This document shows, one piece after another, positions 55,096 through 63,080 of a DNA stretch of 64,000 nucleotides (positions are counted from its first letter, which is position 1; every line of letters begins with the position of its first letter). Below the pieces are notes generated by a model, which saw nothing but the letters and a program-made list of their open reading frames with translations, made no database searches and had not been told where the DNA came from. Location: the NCBI RefSeq assembly GCF_000702445.1, contig NZ_JNIF01000003.1, positions 2,728,001 through 2,792,000 of the forward strand, given 5' to 3'. Both the position numbers and the translations under genes were made by a program. Source of the DNA: Bryobacter aggregatus MPL3 (GTDB lineage Bacteria; Acidobacteriota; Terriglobia; Bryobacterales; Bryobacteraceae).

Positions 55096-55380
55096 TTGTC
55101 ACTCGGTCTCATTGTCAGCGGTGAGGATCATTTTCTGGTCCGTGGTCCCGCATGCTCTGTCGAGATGGCGCGCACGCTGGTGCGGCGCTGGACGTTTCTA
55201 ACTCCCGAAGATCTGCTGGGGCTGTCGCCGCCGATTCCTTCGGAGTGGAAGATCACAACCAAAGAATTCCGGGAAGACATTGCATGGGCGATCGTGTTGC
55301 CGGCGGCGACCGAGCACACGCCTGCAGTGGCGCAACTAGTAGCCGAGTTGAGAGCCCGAGGGATCTTAGGCGGCGACTGA
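55096..55380 (+). CDS. Hypothetical protein, 94 residues
   Basis: Starts at a TTG 17 bp after the tRNA; no good Shine-Dalgarno. Contains LTPEDLLGLSPPIPSEW and ends VAQLVAELRARGILGG. No signal peptide, TM helix or known motif. The last 15 nt overlap the end of the opposing DUF72 gene. Codon usage looks coding. I do not recognise it. Confidence 0.55.
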   Translation: MSLGLIVSGEDHFLVRGPACSVEMARTLVRRWTFLTPEDLLGLSPPIPSEWKITTKEFREDIAWAIVLPAATEHTPAVAQLVAELRARGILGGD

Positions 55381-56241
55381 GCCGAACAGGTCGGTCTGGA
55401 CCGGACGGTCAAGCCGGATGTTGCCGAGCTCCGCGGCAAAGCGGCGCACGAGTTCGTAAGGGGCGCGCACTTCGCTCATCCCGAGAAGCTGCTTCATCTG
55501 GAAGGCATTGACCAGACTACGGGCGCCGGGGTCATTCGCCATCACGACAAAAGTACGCTTGGCATAGCGGCTGGCCTTGCGGATGCGATGGGTCCACTCC
55601 GAGAGTTCGTCCAGGTCGTATTGGTAGGGCCCGCTGAGCGCGCGGCCGGTGAGCCGCACATAGGCGATGGGGCTGGTTTGGAAGGAAGTGGGCGGCATAG
55701 CGCGGGCGTGATCGGGCTGGTCGATGTTGCAGAAGCCGACGTGGTAATCGATGAGCGTGCCGAGCGCATCTTCCTCGGCCCAGCTGGAGTGCCGGAATTC
55801 GGCAACCAGTGGCAGGCCCTTCAACTGGCGGCGCAATTCAATGAAGCGAGTGCGATTCTCCGCCGTGAAGCGGAAGGAACTTGGAAACTGCATCAAGAGC
55901 GCGCCGAGCTTTCCAGCTTCTTCAATCGGGCGAATCCCCTCACGAAATGCGGCGATGTCCTTCGCGTCCACTTGAGCCTCATGGGTGAGTTTTTTCCAAA
56001 GCCGCGCGGTGAACTGGAACTCAGCGTTCTCGCGCACCTGACGGCACCACAATTGGCTCAATTCCGGACGGAGCGGGCCGTAGAAGCTGGAACTGAGCTC
56101 GACGCTGTTGAAGAAGCGGGAAGTGAACTCCAGTTGATGAAAGGCCTTTGACTTCAGGTTGGGGTAAAAGACGCCCTGCCATTGGGCGTGAGCCCAACCT
56201 GAGGGTCCACAGTGGATGGGTCCGGTTGTGGGTAGATTCAT
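55366..56241 (-). CDS. DUF72 (YecE-like) TIM-barrel protein
   Basis: 291 residues from the ATG at 56241; AGAGG 8 nt upstream decides for it over an in-frame GTG at 56250. DUF72 hallmarks: CGPSGWAHAQWQGVFYP, SVELSSSFYG, LLMQFPSSFRF, VAEFRHSSW, AYVRLTGR, and VVMANDPGA. The family is a widespread TIM barrel with no settled function. The ribosome site lies inside a long imperfect hairpin (56243-56288). The gene upstream on the same strand is the YjbR-like gene, 55 bp away. Confidence 0.9.
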   Translation of the reverse strand: MNLPTTGPIHCGPSGWAHAQWQGVFYPNLKSKAFHQLEFTSRFFNSVELSSSFYGPLRPELSQLWCRQVRENAEFQFTARLWKKLTHEAQVDAKDIAAFREGIRPIEEAGKLGALLMQFPSSFRFTAENRTRFIELRRQLKGLPLVAEFRHSSWAEEDALGTLIDYHVGFCNIDQPDHARAMPPTSFQTSPIAYVRLTGRALSGPYQYDLDELSEWTHRIRKASRYAKRTFVVMANDPGARSLVNAFQMKQLLGMSEVRAPYELVRRFAAELGNIRLDRPVQTDLFGSVAA

Positions 56242-56242
56242 A

Positions 56243-56288
56243 TTCGCCACCTCTTCGCTTATTCAGAATAAGGCGAACAGGTAGCGAA
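56243..56288 (-). promoter_or_regulatory. Long imperfect inverted repeat covering the ribosome site of the DUF72 gene
   Basis: 56243-56264 and 56266-56288 are reverse complements at 20 of 23 aligned positions (two mismatches and one unpaired base). Each arm also holds two TTCGC units. On the minus-strand mRNA the Shine-Dalgarno of the DUF72 gene is in the 3' arm. It could mask translation, be a processing site or be a protein-binding palindrome. Confidence 0.7.
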
Positions 56289-56296
56289 GTCAACCG

Positions 56297-56647
56297 TTAT
56301 TTTCGCTTGATTTTCGCCTTCTGCTTCTTCGACGAAACCAACCGAAAACTGCCCTCGATCAGGCTCTCGACTTCTTCCCAATCGAGATGACCTGTCAGCT
56401 GCAAAGTGACCCAGCCATGTTGTCCGACATAGGCGGTTTTGGTGAAGCGAGGGTCTTCGAGGAAGATCGGCTGTAATTCTTTTTCGACTTTGATTGAGAG
56501 CTGCTCGGATTGCGTGCCGCTGAGGATAGTGAAGGGTTTCCCACGCCATTTGAAGAAGGGATGACCAAACTGTTCGACTTCGATTGCCTCCGGGAAGGAG
56601 AGGCAATAGCTCCGGATTCGGGCCTGGGGAGTCAATCGTTTGGACAT
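56297..56647 (-). CDS. MmcQ/YjbR family protein
   Basis: 116 residues, usual length. Family blocks: SYCLSFPEAIEVEQFGHPFF, ILSGTQSEQLSIKVE, YVGQHGWVTLQL and EEVESLIEGSFRLV. A CyaY-like fold; some members bind DNA weakly, but no clear role is known. A Lys-rich tail ends the protein. Divergent from the Tudor-like gene, whose promoter lies across this gene's start. Confidence 0.9.
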   Translation of the reverse strand: MSKRLTPQARIRSYCLSFPEAIEVEQFGHPFFKWRGKPFTILSGTQSEQLSIKVEKELQPIFLEDPRFTKTAYVGQHGWVTLQLTGHLDWEEVESLIEGSFRLVSSKKQKAKIKRK

Positions 56648-56668
56648 AGACGCACCTTTTGCTAGAAT
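56641..56668 (+). promoter_or_regulatory. Promoter of the Tudor-like small gene
   Basis: TGGACA (56641-56646), 16-bp spacer, TAGAAT (56663-56668), leader of about 27 nt with AAAGGAGA before the ATG at 56702. The -35 overlaps the start codon of the divergent YjbR-like gene. Confidence 0.7.
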
Positions 56669-56701
56669 AAGAGAAGTTTATCCTGCAAAGGAGATCTTTC
56701 A

Positions 56702-56926
56702 ATGGCAGCAAAACCAGCGTTCGCCACCAGCGCACAGGTGGAACATCCCAAGTTTGGTCTTGGGTCAGTGCTTGAATGCACAGAAGATTCCGTCCGCATT
56801 AAGTTTGACGAACATGGGGAGAAGAAATTCGTACTGTCGATCGTTCAGCCGAGTCTGAAGAAGTCTGATCGTCAGCCTCCAGCCGAGAAGAAGCGCGCTG
56901 CGCGTAAGAAGGCTGCCACAGCCTAG
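56702..56926 (+). CDS. Small Tudor-like (UvrD C-terminal-like) protein with basic tail
   Basis: 74 residues. VEHPKFGLGSVLECTEDSVR and IKFDEHGEKKFVLSIVQPSL match the small beta-barrel found at the C-terminus of UvrD/PcrA helicases (..H..FG.G.V........V.F...G.K.L......L). The tail is Lys/Arg/Ala-rich (EKKRAARKKAATA) and probably binds nucleic acid. AAAGGAGA sits 7 nt before the ATG and a good terminator follows. As a stand-alone domain it may bind RNA polymerase or nucleic acid; function inferred. Confidence 0.75.
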   Translation: MAAKPAFATSAQVEHPKFGLGSVLECTEDSVRIKFDEHGEKKFVLSIVQPSLKKSDRQPPAEKKRAARKKAATA

Positions 56927-56959
56927 CTTTTCGAAGCCAATCCACAGTTTCAATCCGTC

Positions 56960-56987
56960 AGGGCCGCTCGAAAAGCGGCCCTTTCTG
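56960..56987 (+). terminator. Intrinsic terminator after the Tudor-like gene
   Basis: AGGGCCGCT (56960-56968) and AGCGGCCCT (56974-56982), perfect 9-bp stem with a CGAAA loop, then a short T-rich tract. Separates the gene from the purine operon. Confidence 0.85.
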
Positions 56988-57007
56988 TTACACTCGAATT
57001 TCCCCAC

Positions 57008-57676
57008 ATGAAATTCGGAGTCGTAGTGTTTCCCGGCTCGAATTGTGATCACGACGCATTTTACGCCGTGACTTCCAATCTCGGGCAGCAAGCCGATTTT
57101 ATCTGGCATGACAGCGAGAACCTGAGTGGCTTCGATGCCGTCATTCTCCCAGGTGGTTTCTCTTACGGAGACCATTTGCGGTGTGGCGCAATCGCCCGCT
57201 TTTCTCCTGTGATGCGAGCCATCAAGAAGTTCGCTGATGATGGCGGGCTCGTTGCAGGTTTCTGCAATGGGTTTCAGATCCTCACAGAAGCGCATATCCT
57301 TCCTGGCGCACTGGTTCGGAACGCCGGTCTGCGGTATATCTGCAAGACTGTCGGCCTCGAAACGGCCACCACCAATTCCCCCTTTACCAACGCACTCGAG
57401 AAGGGCCAAGTGTTGCAGATCCCCATCGCGCATGGCGAAGGCTGTTACACCGCGGATGCCAAGACGCTCGATGAACTGGAAGCTGAAGACCGCGTCGTGT
57501 TCCGTTATACGGACAACCCGAACGGTTCGATGCGCGACATCGCCGGCATCTTAAATCCTGGCCGCAACGTGATGGGCATGATGCCGCATCCGGAGCGCGT
57601 TTCTGACCCTCTCATGCCCGGCACCGACGGGCTCCAAGTCTTTCAATCGATCCTGACTGCATTCGCTCGAACCTAG
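57008..57676 (+). CDS. purQ: Phosphoribosylformylglycinamidine synthase, glutaminase subunit PurQ
   Basis: 222 residues. Class I amidotransferase triad: Cys86 (GFCNGFQ), His194 and Glu196 (MMPHPER). The start [14 protein letters not shown] is typical. It supplies ammonia from glutamine to PurL for the fourth step of IMP synthesis. First gene of a tight operon, with a zero-length gap to purL. No Shine-Dalgarno before the ATG. Read with a small PurL, it would normally also need PurS. Confidence 0.96.
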   Translation: MKFGVVVFPGSNCDHDAFYAVTSNLGQQADFIWHDSENLSGFDAVILPGGFSYGDHLRCGAIARFSPVMRAIKKFADDGGLVAGFCNGFQILTEAHILPGALVRNAGLRYICKTVGLETATTNSPFTNALEKGQVLQIPIAHGEGCYTADAKTLDELEAEDRVVFRYTDNPNGSMRDIAGILNPGRNVMGMMPHPERVSDPLMPGTDGLQVFQSILTAFART

Positions 57677-59899
57677 ATGACCGACACCACTTCCACGACA
57701 CTCGACGCCCTGCTGAAGAAGCACAAGCTGACGCAGGGTGAATACGAGAAGATTATTCAATTGCTCGGTCGCGAGCCGAACCTGACAGAGCTTGGAATCT
57801 TCAGCGTCATGTGGAGCGAGCACTGCTCCTACAAGAGTTCGAAAGTACACCTGAAGAAGCTGCCCACCGAGAGTGCGCGCGTGCTGCAGGGGCCCGGCGA
57901 GAATGCCGGCATCATCGACATTGGCGGCGGCTATGCGATCGCCTTCAAGATTGAGTCGCACAACCATCCGAGCTTTATCGAACCCTTCCAGGGCGCGGCG
58001 ACCGGCGTCGGTGGCATTCTGCGCGACATCTTCACGATGGGCGCGCGTCCGATTGCCGTTCTCGATGCGATTCGCTTTGGTCCGCTCGACAGCAAAGAGA
58101 ATGGCGCGCGCAACCGCCGCATTCTCGATGGCGTCGTGCAGGGCATTTCGCATTACGGTAACTGCTTTGGCGTGCCGACGATTGGCGGCGAGACGGCGTT
58201 TGAGGCTTGCTATGACGGCAATCCGCTGGTGAACGTGTTTGCGCTTGGTGTCTTTCGTCACGATGAGATTTTCTATGGCCGCGCGACCGGCGTTGGCAAT
58301 CCCGTGATCTATGTGGGGGGCCGTACTGGCCGCGATGGCATCGCCGGCGCATCCATGGCTTCTGACGTCTTCACCGAAGCGAGCCAGCAACAGCGTCCCA
58401 CCGTCCAGGTGGGCGACCCCTTCATGGAGAAGTTGCTGCTTGAGGCTTGTATCGAGGCGATGAAGACCGGCGCGGTGGTCGGTATTCAGGACATGGGCGC
58501 GGCGGGCTTGACCTGTTCAACGAGCGAAATGGGTTCACGCGCCGAAACCGGTATCGACTTCGACTTGAAGCATGTGCCGCAGCGCGAGACCGGCATGACA
58601 CCTTACGAGATCATGCTTTCGGAATCGCAGGAGCGTATGCTGCTGGTCGCCGAGAAGGGCCGCGAGCAGGAAATCTTCGATGTCTTCAACAAGTGGGGGC
58701 TTGAGAGCGCAACGATCGGAACGGTGACTGACGACGGCATGTTGCGTGTGCGCAACAATGGCGTCGTCGTGGCCGAGATTCGCAATCGCGATCTGGCCGA
58801 TGAAGCTCCTCTCTACAATCGTCCTTACACGAAGCCGTTCCGTTCCGCGCCGATGGAAGGGCCGGCATTCCAGTCGAAGAGCCTCGAAGGCGACCTGCTC
58901 AAAATGCTGGCGAGCAACGATCTTTGCTCGAAGAAGTGGATCTGGGAACAGTACGACTACATGGTGCGTACCAATACGCTCGCAGGCCCCGGTGGCGATG
59001 CGGCGATTGTGCGGATCAAGGAAGCTGGCATCTCGGTTGCAATGTCGCTCGACGGCAATGGCCGCTACTGCTATCTGGACCCGCGCGAGGGCGTCAAGCT
59101 GATTGTCGCCGAGTGCTGCCGCAACCTTTCGGTGGTAGGCGCGCAGCCGGTTTCTGCGACGAACAACCTGAACTTCGGCAACCCGGAACGTCCCGAGATC
59201 ATGGCGCAACTGGTGGAAGCAATCGAAGGCATGTCTGATGCCTGCCGCTTCTTTGAGACGCCGATTACGGGCGGCAATGTCAGCCTGTACAACGAGACGC
59301 TGGGCGAATCAATCTTCCCAACCCCAGTGATCGGAATCGTCGGTTTGCTGCCGACGGCAAAGCCGGTGCCTTCTGCCTTCCCGGCGGCGGGGCTTGACGT
59401 GCTGCTGCTCGGGGGCCTGGGCGACTGTGATCTCACGCACTTCGGTGGGACGCAGTATGCCAAGCAGGTTCTTGATCAGCTCTGGGGCCTGCCTCCCAAG
59501 CTCGATATGGAGTTTGAGAAGCGTGTGCAGTCGGCGGCGCGTGAGATTGCGCTGGGTGGTTTGGCGGCTGCGGCGCATGATCTGGGCGAGGGCGGGTTGG
59601 CTGTGGCTCTTGCGGAATGCAGCTTTGGTGGCGTGGGTGCGGCAGTCGAAATTGCTTCGGAACTGCGTCCGGAATTCACTTTGTTCCATGAAGCTCCATC
59701 CCGCGTGCTGGTTGCGACGTCTAAGTTAGAGGAAGTGCTTGCTGTGGCTGCCCGGCACGATGTGCCTGCGGTGATCCTTGGCAAGACGGCTTCGGACACA
59801 CTGAAAATTTCAATCTCCGGCCAGCCGGCGATTGAAATTGCGATTGACCGGTTATACAAGACCTGGGATCAGGCTCTCGAGGAGGCGTTGCATGTTTGA
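57677..59899 (+). CDS. purL: Phosphoribosylformylglycinamidine synthase subunit PurL (small form)
   Basis: 740 residues, the Bacillus/archaeal-type small PurL without the fused glutaminase and N-terminal PurS-like domain of the large enzyme. [31 protein letters not shown] and [10 protein letters not shown] are clear ATP/FGAR-binding blocks. Starts at the base after the purQ stop and overlaps purF by 8 nt. It needs PurQ and normally PurS; no purS is seen next to it. Confidence 0.97.
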   Translation: MTDTTSTTLDALLKKHKLTQGEYEKIIQLLGREPNLTELGIFSVMWSEHCSYKSSKVHLKKLPTESARVLQGPGENAGIIDIGGGYAIAFKIESHNHPSFIEPFQGAATGVGGILRDIFTMGARPIAVLDAIRFGPLDSKENGARNRRILDGVVQGISHYGNCFGVPTIGGETAFEACYDGNPLVNVFALGVFRHDEIFYGRATGVGNPVIYVGGRTGRDGIAGASMASDVFTEASQQQRPTVQVGDPFMEKLLLEACIEAMKTGAVVGIQDMGAAGLTCSTSEMGSRAETGIDFDLKHVPQRETGMTPYEIMLSESQERMLLVAEKGREQEIFDVFNKWGLESATIGTVTDDGMLRVRNNGVVVAEIRNRDLADEAPLYNRPYTKPFRSAPMEGPAFQSKSLEGDLLKMLASNDLCSKKWIWEQYDYMVRTNTLAGPGGDAAIVRIKEAGISVAMSLDGNGRYCYLDPREGVKLIVAECCRNLSVVGAQPVSATNNLNFGNPERPEIMAQLVEAIEGMSDACRFFETPITGGNVSLYNETLGESIFPTPVIGIVGLLPTAKPVPSAFPAAGLDVLLLGGLGDCDLTHFGGTQYAKQVLDQLWGLPPKLDMEFEKRVQSAAREIALGGLAAAAHDLGEGGLAVALAECSFGGVGAAVEIASELRPEFTLFHEAPSRVLVATSKLEEVLAVAARHDVPAVILGKTASDTLKISISGQPAIEIAIDRLYKTWDQALEEALHV

Positions 59900-61310
59900 C
59901 AAGTTCCACGACGAGTGTGGTGTGTTTGCCATCTATGGGCATCCGGAAGCATCAAAGTTAGCGAATCTGGGGCTCTATGCGCTGCAGCATCGGGGCCAGG
60001 AGAGCGCTGGGATCGCCTCTTTGCACAACGACACGATCATCTGCCGCAAGGCGATGGGGCATGTCGCCGATGTGTTTACAAACCCGATTCTGGCGGAGTT
60101 GAAGGGTGAGTCTGCCATTGGGCACACGCGCTATTCGACGGCCGGTGACACCGTGGAGTTGAACGCCCAACCCTTCAACGTGATGTGCAACAAGGGCGCG
60201 ATTGCCGTTGCCCACAATGGCAACATCACGAACGCCATCAATCTGCGCAATGAGCTGGAGCAGGATGGATCGATCTTCCAGGCCACGAGCGACACCGAAG
60301 TGATTCTGCACCTGGTGGCCCGTTCGCGCGAGAAGACGATGGCGGGCGCATTGCGCGATGCGCTGCTGCAGTTGGAAGGTGCGTTTTCGCTCGTGTTTCT
60401 GGCGGAAAAGCATGTCATTGTGGCGCGCGATCCGCATGGCTTCCGGCCGCTCGCTTTTGGACAGTTGGAGTTGAGCGGGGGCAAGGTGGCTTATGTATTT
60501 GCCAGTGAGACCTGCGCCTTTGACCTGATCAACGCGGTTTATATTTCTGATGTCGAACCGGGCGAGATGGTGATTGTCGGGCCGGAAGGCATTACGCGGC
60601 AACGCTATGCCCCGATTGCGGAGAAGGCGCATTGCGTCTTTGAGCATGTCTACTTTGCGCGTCCCGATTCGCTGGTCTTTGGCAAATCGATCGCGCATTC
60701 GCGAGAGCGCATGGGCCGTCTGTTGGCCCAGCAGTGTCCGGCCGACGCCGACATTGTCGTTCCGGTGCCGGACTCTGGAGTTGCCGCCGCACTGGGTTTT
60801 TCTGCCGAGTCGGGGATCCCCTACCGGCAGGCTCTCATCCGGAACCACTACGTTGGACGAACCTTTATCGAACCCTCGCAAACCATTCGCGATTTTGGGG
60901 TGAAGTTGAAACTGAACCCGGTTCGGCATTTGCTCGAAGGCAAACGTGTGGTGCTGGTGGATGACTCTCTGGTGCGTGGAACCACCTCACGCAAAATTGT
61001 CCGCATGGTGCGCAGTGCGGGTGCAAAAGAAGTTCATTTGCGTATCTCCTGCCCGCCTACGATTTCCCCCTGCTTCTACGGCGTCGACACTCCCACCAAA
61101 GGCGAACTGATCGCCGCCAACAATACCCTCGAAGGCATTCGTCGCTTTACAGAAGCGGACTCTGTTGCTTATCTTCCCCTGTCTGCGTTGAGTGAGGCTG
61201 TTGAGGATACGAAGCAAGAGTATTGCTACGCCTGCTACACAGGCAACTATCCCACACACTTAATTAACATCGAGGAGTTGGTCAACAACAAGGCGATGAT
61301 CGGAGTCTAG
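59892..61310 (+). CDS. purF: Amidophosphoribosyltransferase PurF
   Basis: 472 residues from the ATG at 59892. An eight-residue propeptide MFDKFHDE precedes the N-terminal nucleophile Cys9 (CGVFAIYGH). PRPP motif [14 protein letters not shown] follows in the second half. Cys residues late in the protein ([21 protein letters not shown]) resemble the [4Fe-4S] ligands of Bacillus PurF. It makes 5-phosphoribosylamine, the first committed step of purine synthesis. Overlaps purL by 8 nt; the aminotransferase starts 1 bp after. Confidence 0.96.
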   Translation: MFDKFHDECGVFAIYGHPEASKLANLGLYALQHRGQESAGIASLHNDTIICRKAMGHVADVFTNPILAELKGESAIGHTRYSTAGDTVELNAQPFNVMCNKGAIAVAHNGNITNAINLRNELEQDGSIFQATSDTEVILHLVARSREKTMAGALRDALLQLEGAFSLVFLAEKHVIVARDPHGFRPLAFGQLELSGGKVAYVFASETCAFDLINAVYISDVEPGEMVIVGPEGITRQRYAPIAEKAHCVFEHVYFARPDSLVFGKSIAHSRERMGRLLAQQCPADADIVVPVPDSGVAAALGFSAESGIPYRQALIRNHYVGRTFIEPSQTIRDFGVKLKLNPVRHLLEGKRVVLVDDSLVRGTTSRKIVRMVRSAGAKEVHLRISCPPTISPCFYGVDTPTKGELIAANNTLEGIRRFTEADSVAYLPLSALSEAVEDTKQEYCYACYTGNYPTHLINIEELVNNKAMIGV

Positions 61311-61311
61311 G

Positions 61312-62484
61312 ATGGGCGCGCCGCAGATTGCTCCAATCGCGGCGTCCGTACCTTACTCGCGCGTGCGTGCCATCGCGGAACTCGCGATGACGATGGAGCA
61401 CGTATATCCGTTGTACTTTGGCGAATCGAATCTGCCGACGCCGGAGTTCATCAAGCGGGCGCTTGATCGGGCCGTGCGCGATGGCTTCACTTACTACACC
61501 TCCAATGCCGGTTTGTTGAGCTTGCGTGAGGCGCTGGCGCGTTACTACGTAGATAAGCATGGTGTGAGCCTGGATCCAGCTACGGAGCTGCTGGTGACCG
61601 CCTCTGGCGTACAAGCGCTCAGCGTGGGCATCCGTTGCCTGGTGGACCCTGGCGACGAAGCGCTTGTGTTGACTCCAGCCTGGCCGAATGGCGCCTCGAT
61701 TGTTTCCTTGATTGGCGCAAAGGCCGTAGAGATCGCACAGCCCCTGGCTGGTAGCCGTTTCACGATCGATTTTGAAGCTCTCGAAGCGGCGCTCACTCCC
61801 AAGACGAAGCTGCTGATTTATACCTCCCCGTCGAATCCTCTTGGTTGGGTGGCGACGGTCGCGGAGCAGCAGCGGCTGCTCGATTTTGCCCGGAAATATT
61901 CCCTTTGGCTGCTGGCCGATGAGGTGTATGAGCGGCTGACCTACACGGTGCCGATTGCGCCGAGCATCTTGAAGCTGGCCACGCGTGAGGATGCGGTGCT
62001 GGTGGTGCAGAGCTTTTCGAAGGCCTATTGCATGACCGGTTGGCGCTTGGGGTGGATTGCGGGCCGTCGCGATCTGGTAAAGCGGGCAACGGAGCTGAAT
62101 GAATTCCATGTGTCCTGTCCCGCAGGTTTTACGCAAAGAGCGGCGCAGGCGGCGCTCGAATGGGGCGAAGATTTCGTATCGCAGATCCGCATGCAATTGA
62201 AGGCGAATCGCGACTATTGCCTGGGGATGTTGCAAGACTTGCCGGGGGTGTCGATTCCGGAGGCCGAAGGCGCTTTCTATCTGTTCCCGAAGCTGGCCGG
62301 TCTGACGGATTCCTTCGAGTTTGCCAAGCAGTGTCTGCTCGAAACGCATGTCGGCATTGCGCCGGGCGTCGCGTTTGGACAGGGCGGGGAAGGGTCCATT
62401 CGCATTTGCTATGCAGCCGATCGCAGCGTCCTGGAGCCCGCGATGGAGCGGCTGGCTTCCTACATCTCCAAGCGGCCGCGGTAG
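61312..62484 (+). CDS. PLP-dependent class I/II aminotransferase
   Basis: 390 residues. Fold type I: the PLP Lys is residue 237 in SFSKAYCMTGWRLGW; YTSPSNPLG and LADEVYERL supply the ring and phosphate contacts. The substrate is not clear (aspartate/alanine/aromatic branch). A purine-operon setting, 1 bp after purF, suggests cotranscription, perhaps for aspartate or glutamate supply (inference). Its last 25 nt overlap the opposing secreted-protein gene. Confidence 0.9.
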   Translation: MGAPQIAPIAASVPYSRVRAIAELAMTMEHVYPLYFGESNLPTPEFIKRALDRAVRDGFTYYTSNAGLLSLREALARYYVDKHGVSLDPATELLVTASGVQALSVGIRCLVDPGDEALVLTPAWPNGASIVSLIGAKAVEIAQPLAGSRFTIDFEALEAALTPKTKLLIYTSPSNPLGWVATVAEQQRLLDFARKYSLWLLADEVYERLTYTVPIAPSILKLATREDAVLVVQSFSKAYCMTGWRLGWIAGRRDLVKRATELNEFHVSCPAGFTQRAAQAALEWGEDFVSQIRMQLKANRDYCLGMLQDLPGVSIPEAEGAFYLFPKLAGLTDSFEFAKQCLLETHVGIAPGVAFGQGGEGSIRICYAADRSVLEPAMERLASYISKRPR

Positions 62485-63062
62485 GTCATCCCCTTGCGTG
62501 GATAGACCGCCATCCGGTAGGGGGTTCCGGTGCCTGGAATAAAGAGTTCGAAGGTGAGTTCCTTCGCCTCTGCCGCCGCGCCTTTGGGGAAGATGAAGCG
62601 CGTATAGGGGTCCGTTGGCGAGGGTGGAAAGTAGCCGGACATCTTGATCTTCTGCTTGCCAACGCGGAGGAAACTCTGGTTTTCCATGAGCGCCATGTCA
62701 TTGGCCGCTTGCGTGGAAGAGGTGGGGACCGCAACGGCGAGCACGATGTACTTGCCCGCGTCACGCTCAAGGAATTCCTGGTATTCGTCCCAGGCCGGAT
62801 CGACGATTGTTTCGACACCGGCGACTTTCTTGATGCGCCGCCGCCTCATCTCTTTTTCCGCTAGTTGGACCGGGAGCGCAGTGGCGAGAAAGGTGGTCAC
62901 TCCATCGCGAACGCCCGCCGCGCCGGTGGATTCCGCGGGCTGCGCCCAAGGTGAATTCGCGAAGAAATCGAGCAGCTGTTGTTCGTCCCAATCAGTCACT
63001 GGAGCCGTTTCCCAGAACGGTGCAGCGACCAATAGAACCAGCAACGCGATCAACTTCGTCAT
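62460..63062 (-). CDS. Secreted acidobacterial-type unknown protein (NSPWAQ motif)
   Basis: 200 residues. Signal peptide (about 1-19), then TDWDEQQLLDFFANSPWAQ, a motif I recall from many acidobacterial secreted proteins of unknown role, a helical middle, and a beta-rich C-terminal half (YFPPSPTDPYTRFIFPKG, LTFELFIPGTG). AGGA lies 8 nt before the ATG. Divergent from the mutarotase-like gene by only 18 bp and overlapping the aminotransferase by 25 nt. Confidence 0.7.
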   Translation of the reverse strand: MTKLIALLVLLVAAPFWETAPVTDWDEQQLLDFFANSPWAQPAESTGAAGVRDGVTTFLATALPVQLAEKEMRRRRIKKVAGVETIVDPAWDEYQEFLERDAGKYIVLAVAVPTSSTQAANDMALMENQSFLRVGKQKIKMSGYFPPSPTDPYTRFIFPKGAAAEAKELTFELFIPGTGTPYRMAVYPRKGMTYRGRLEM

Positions 63063-63080
63063 ACCGTTATCCTAGCGGGA

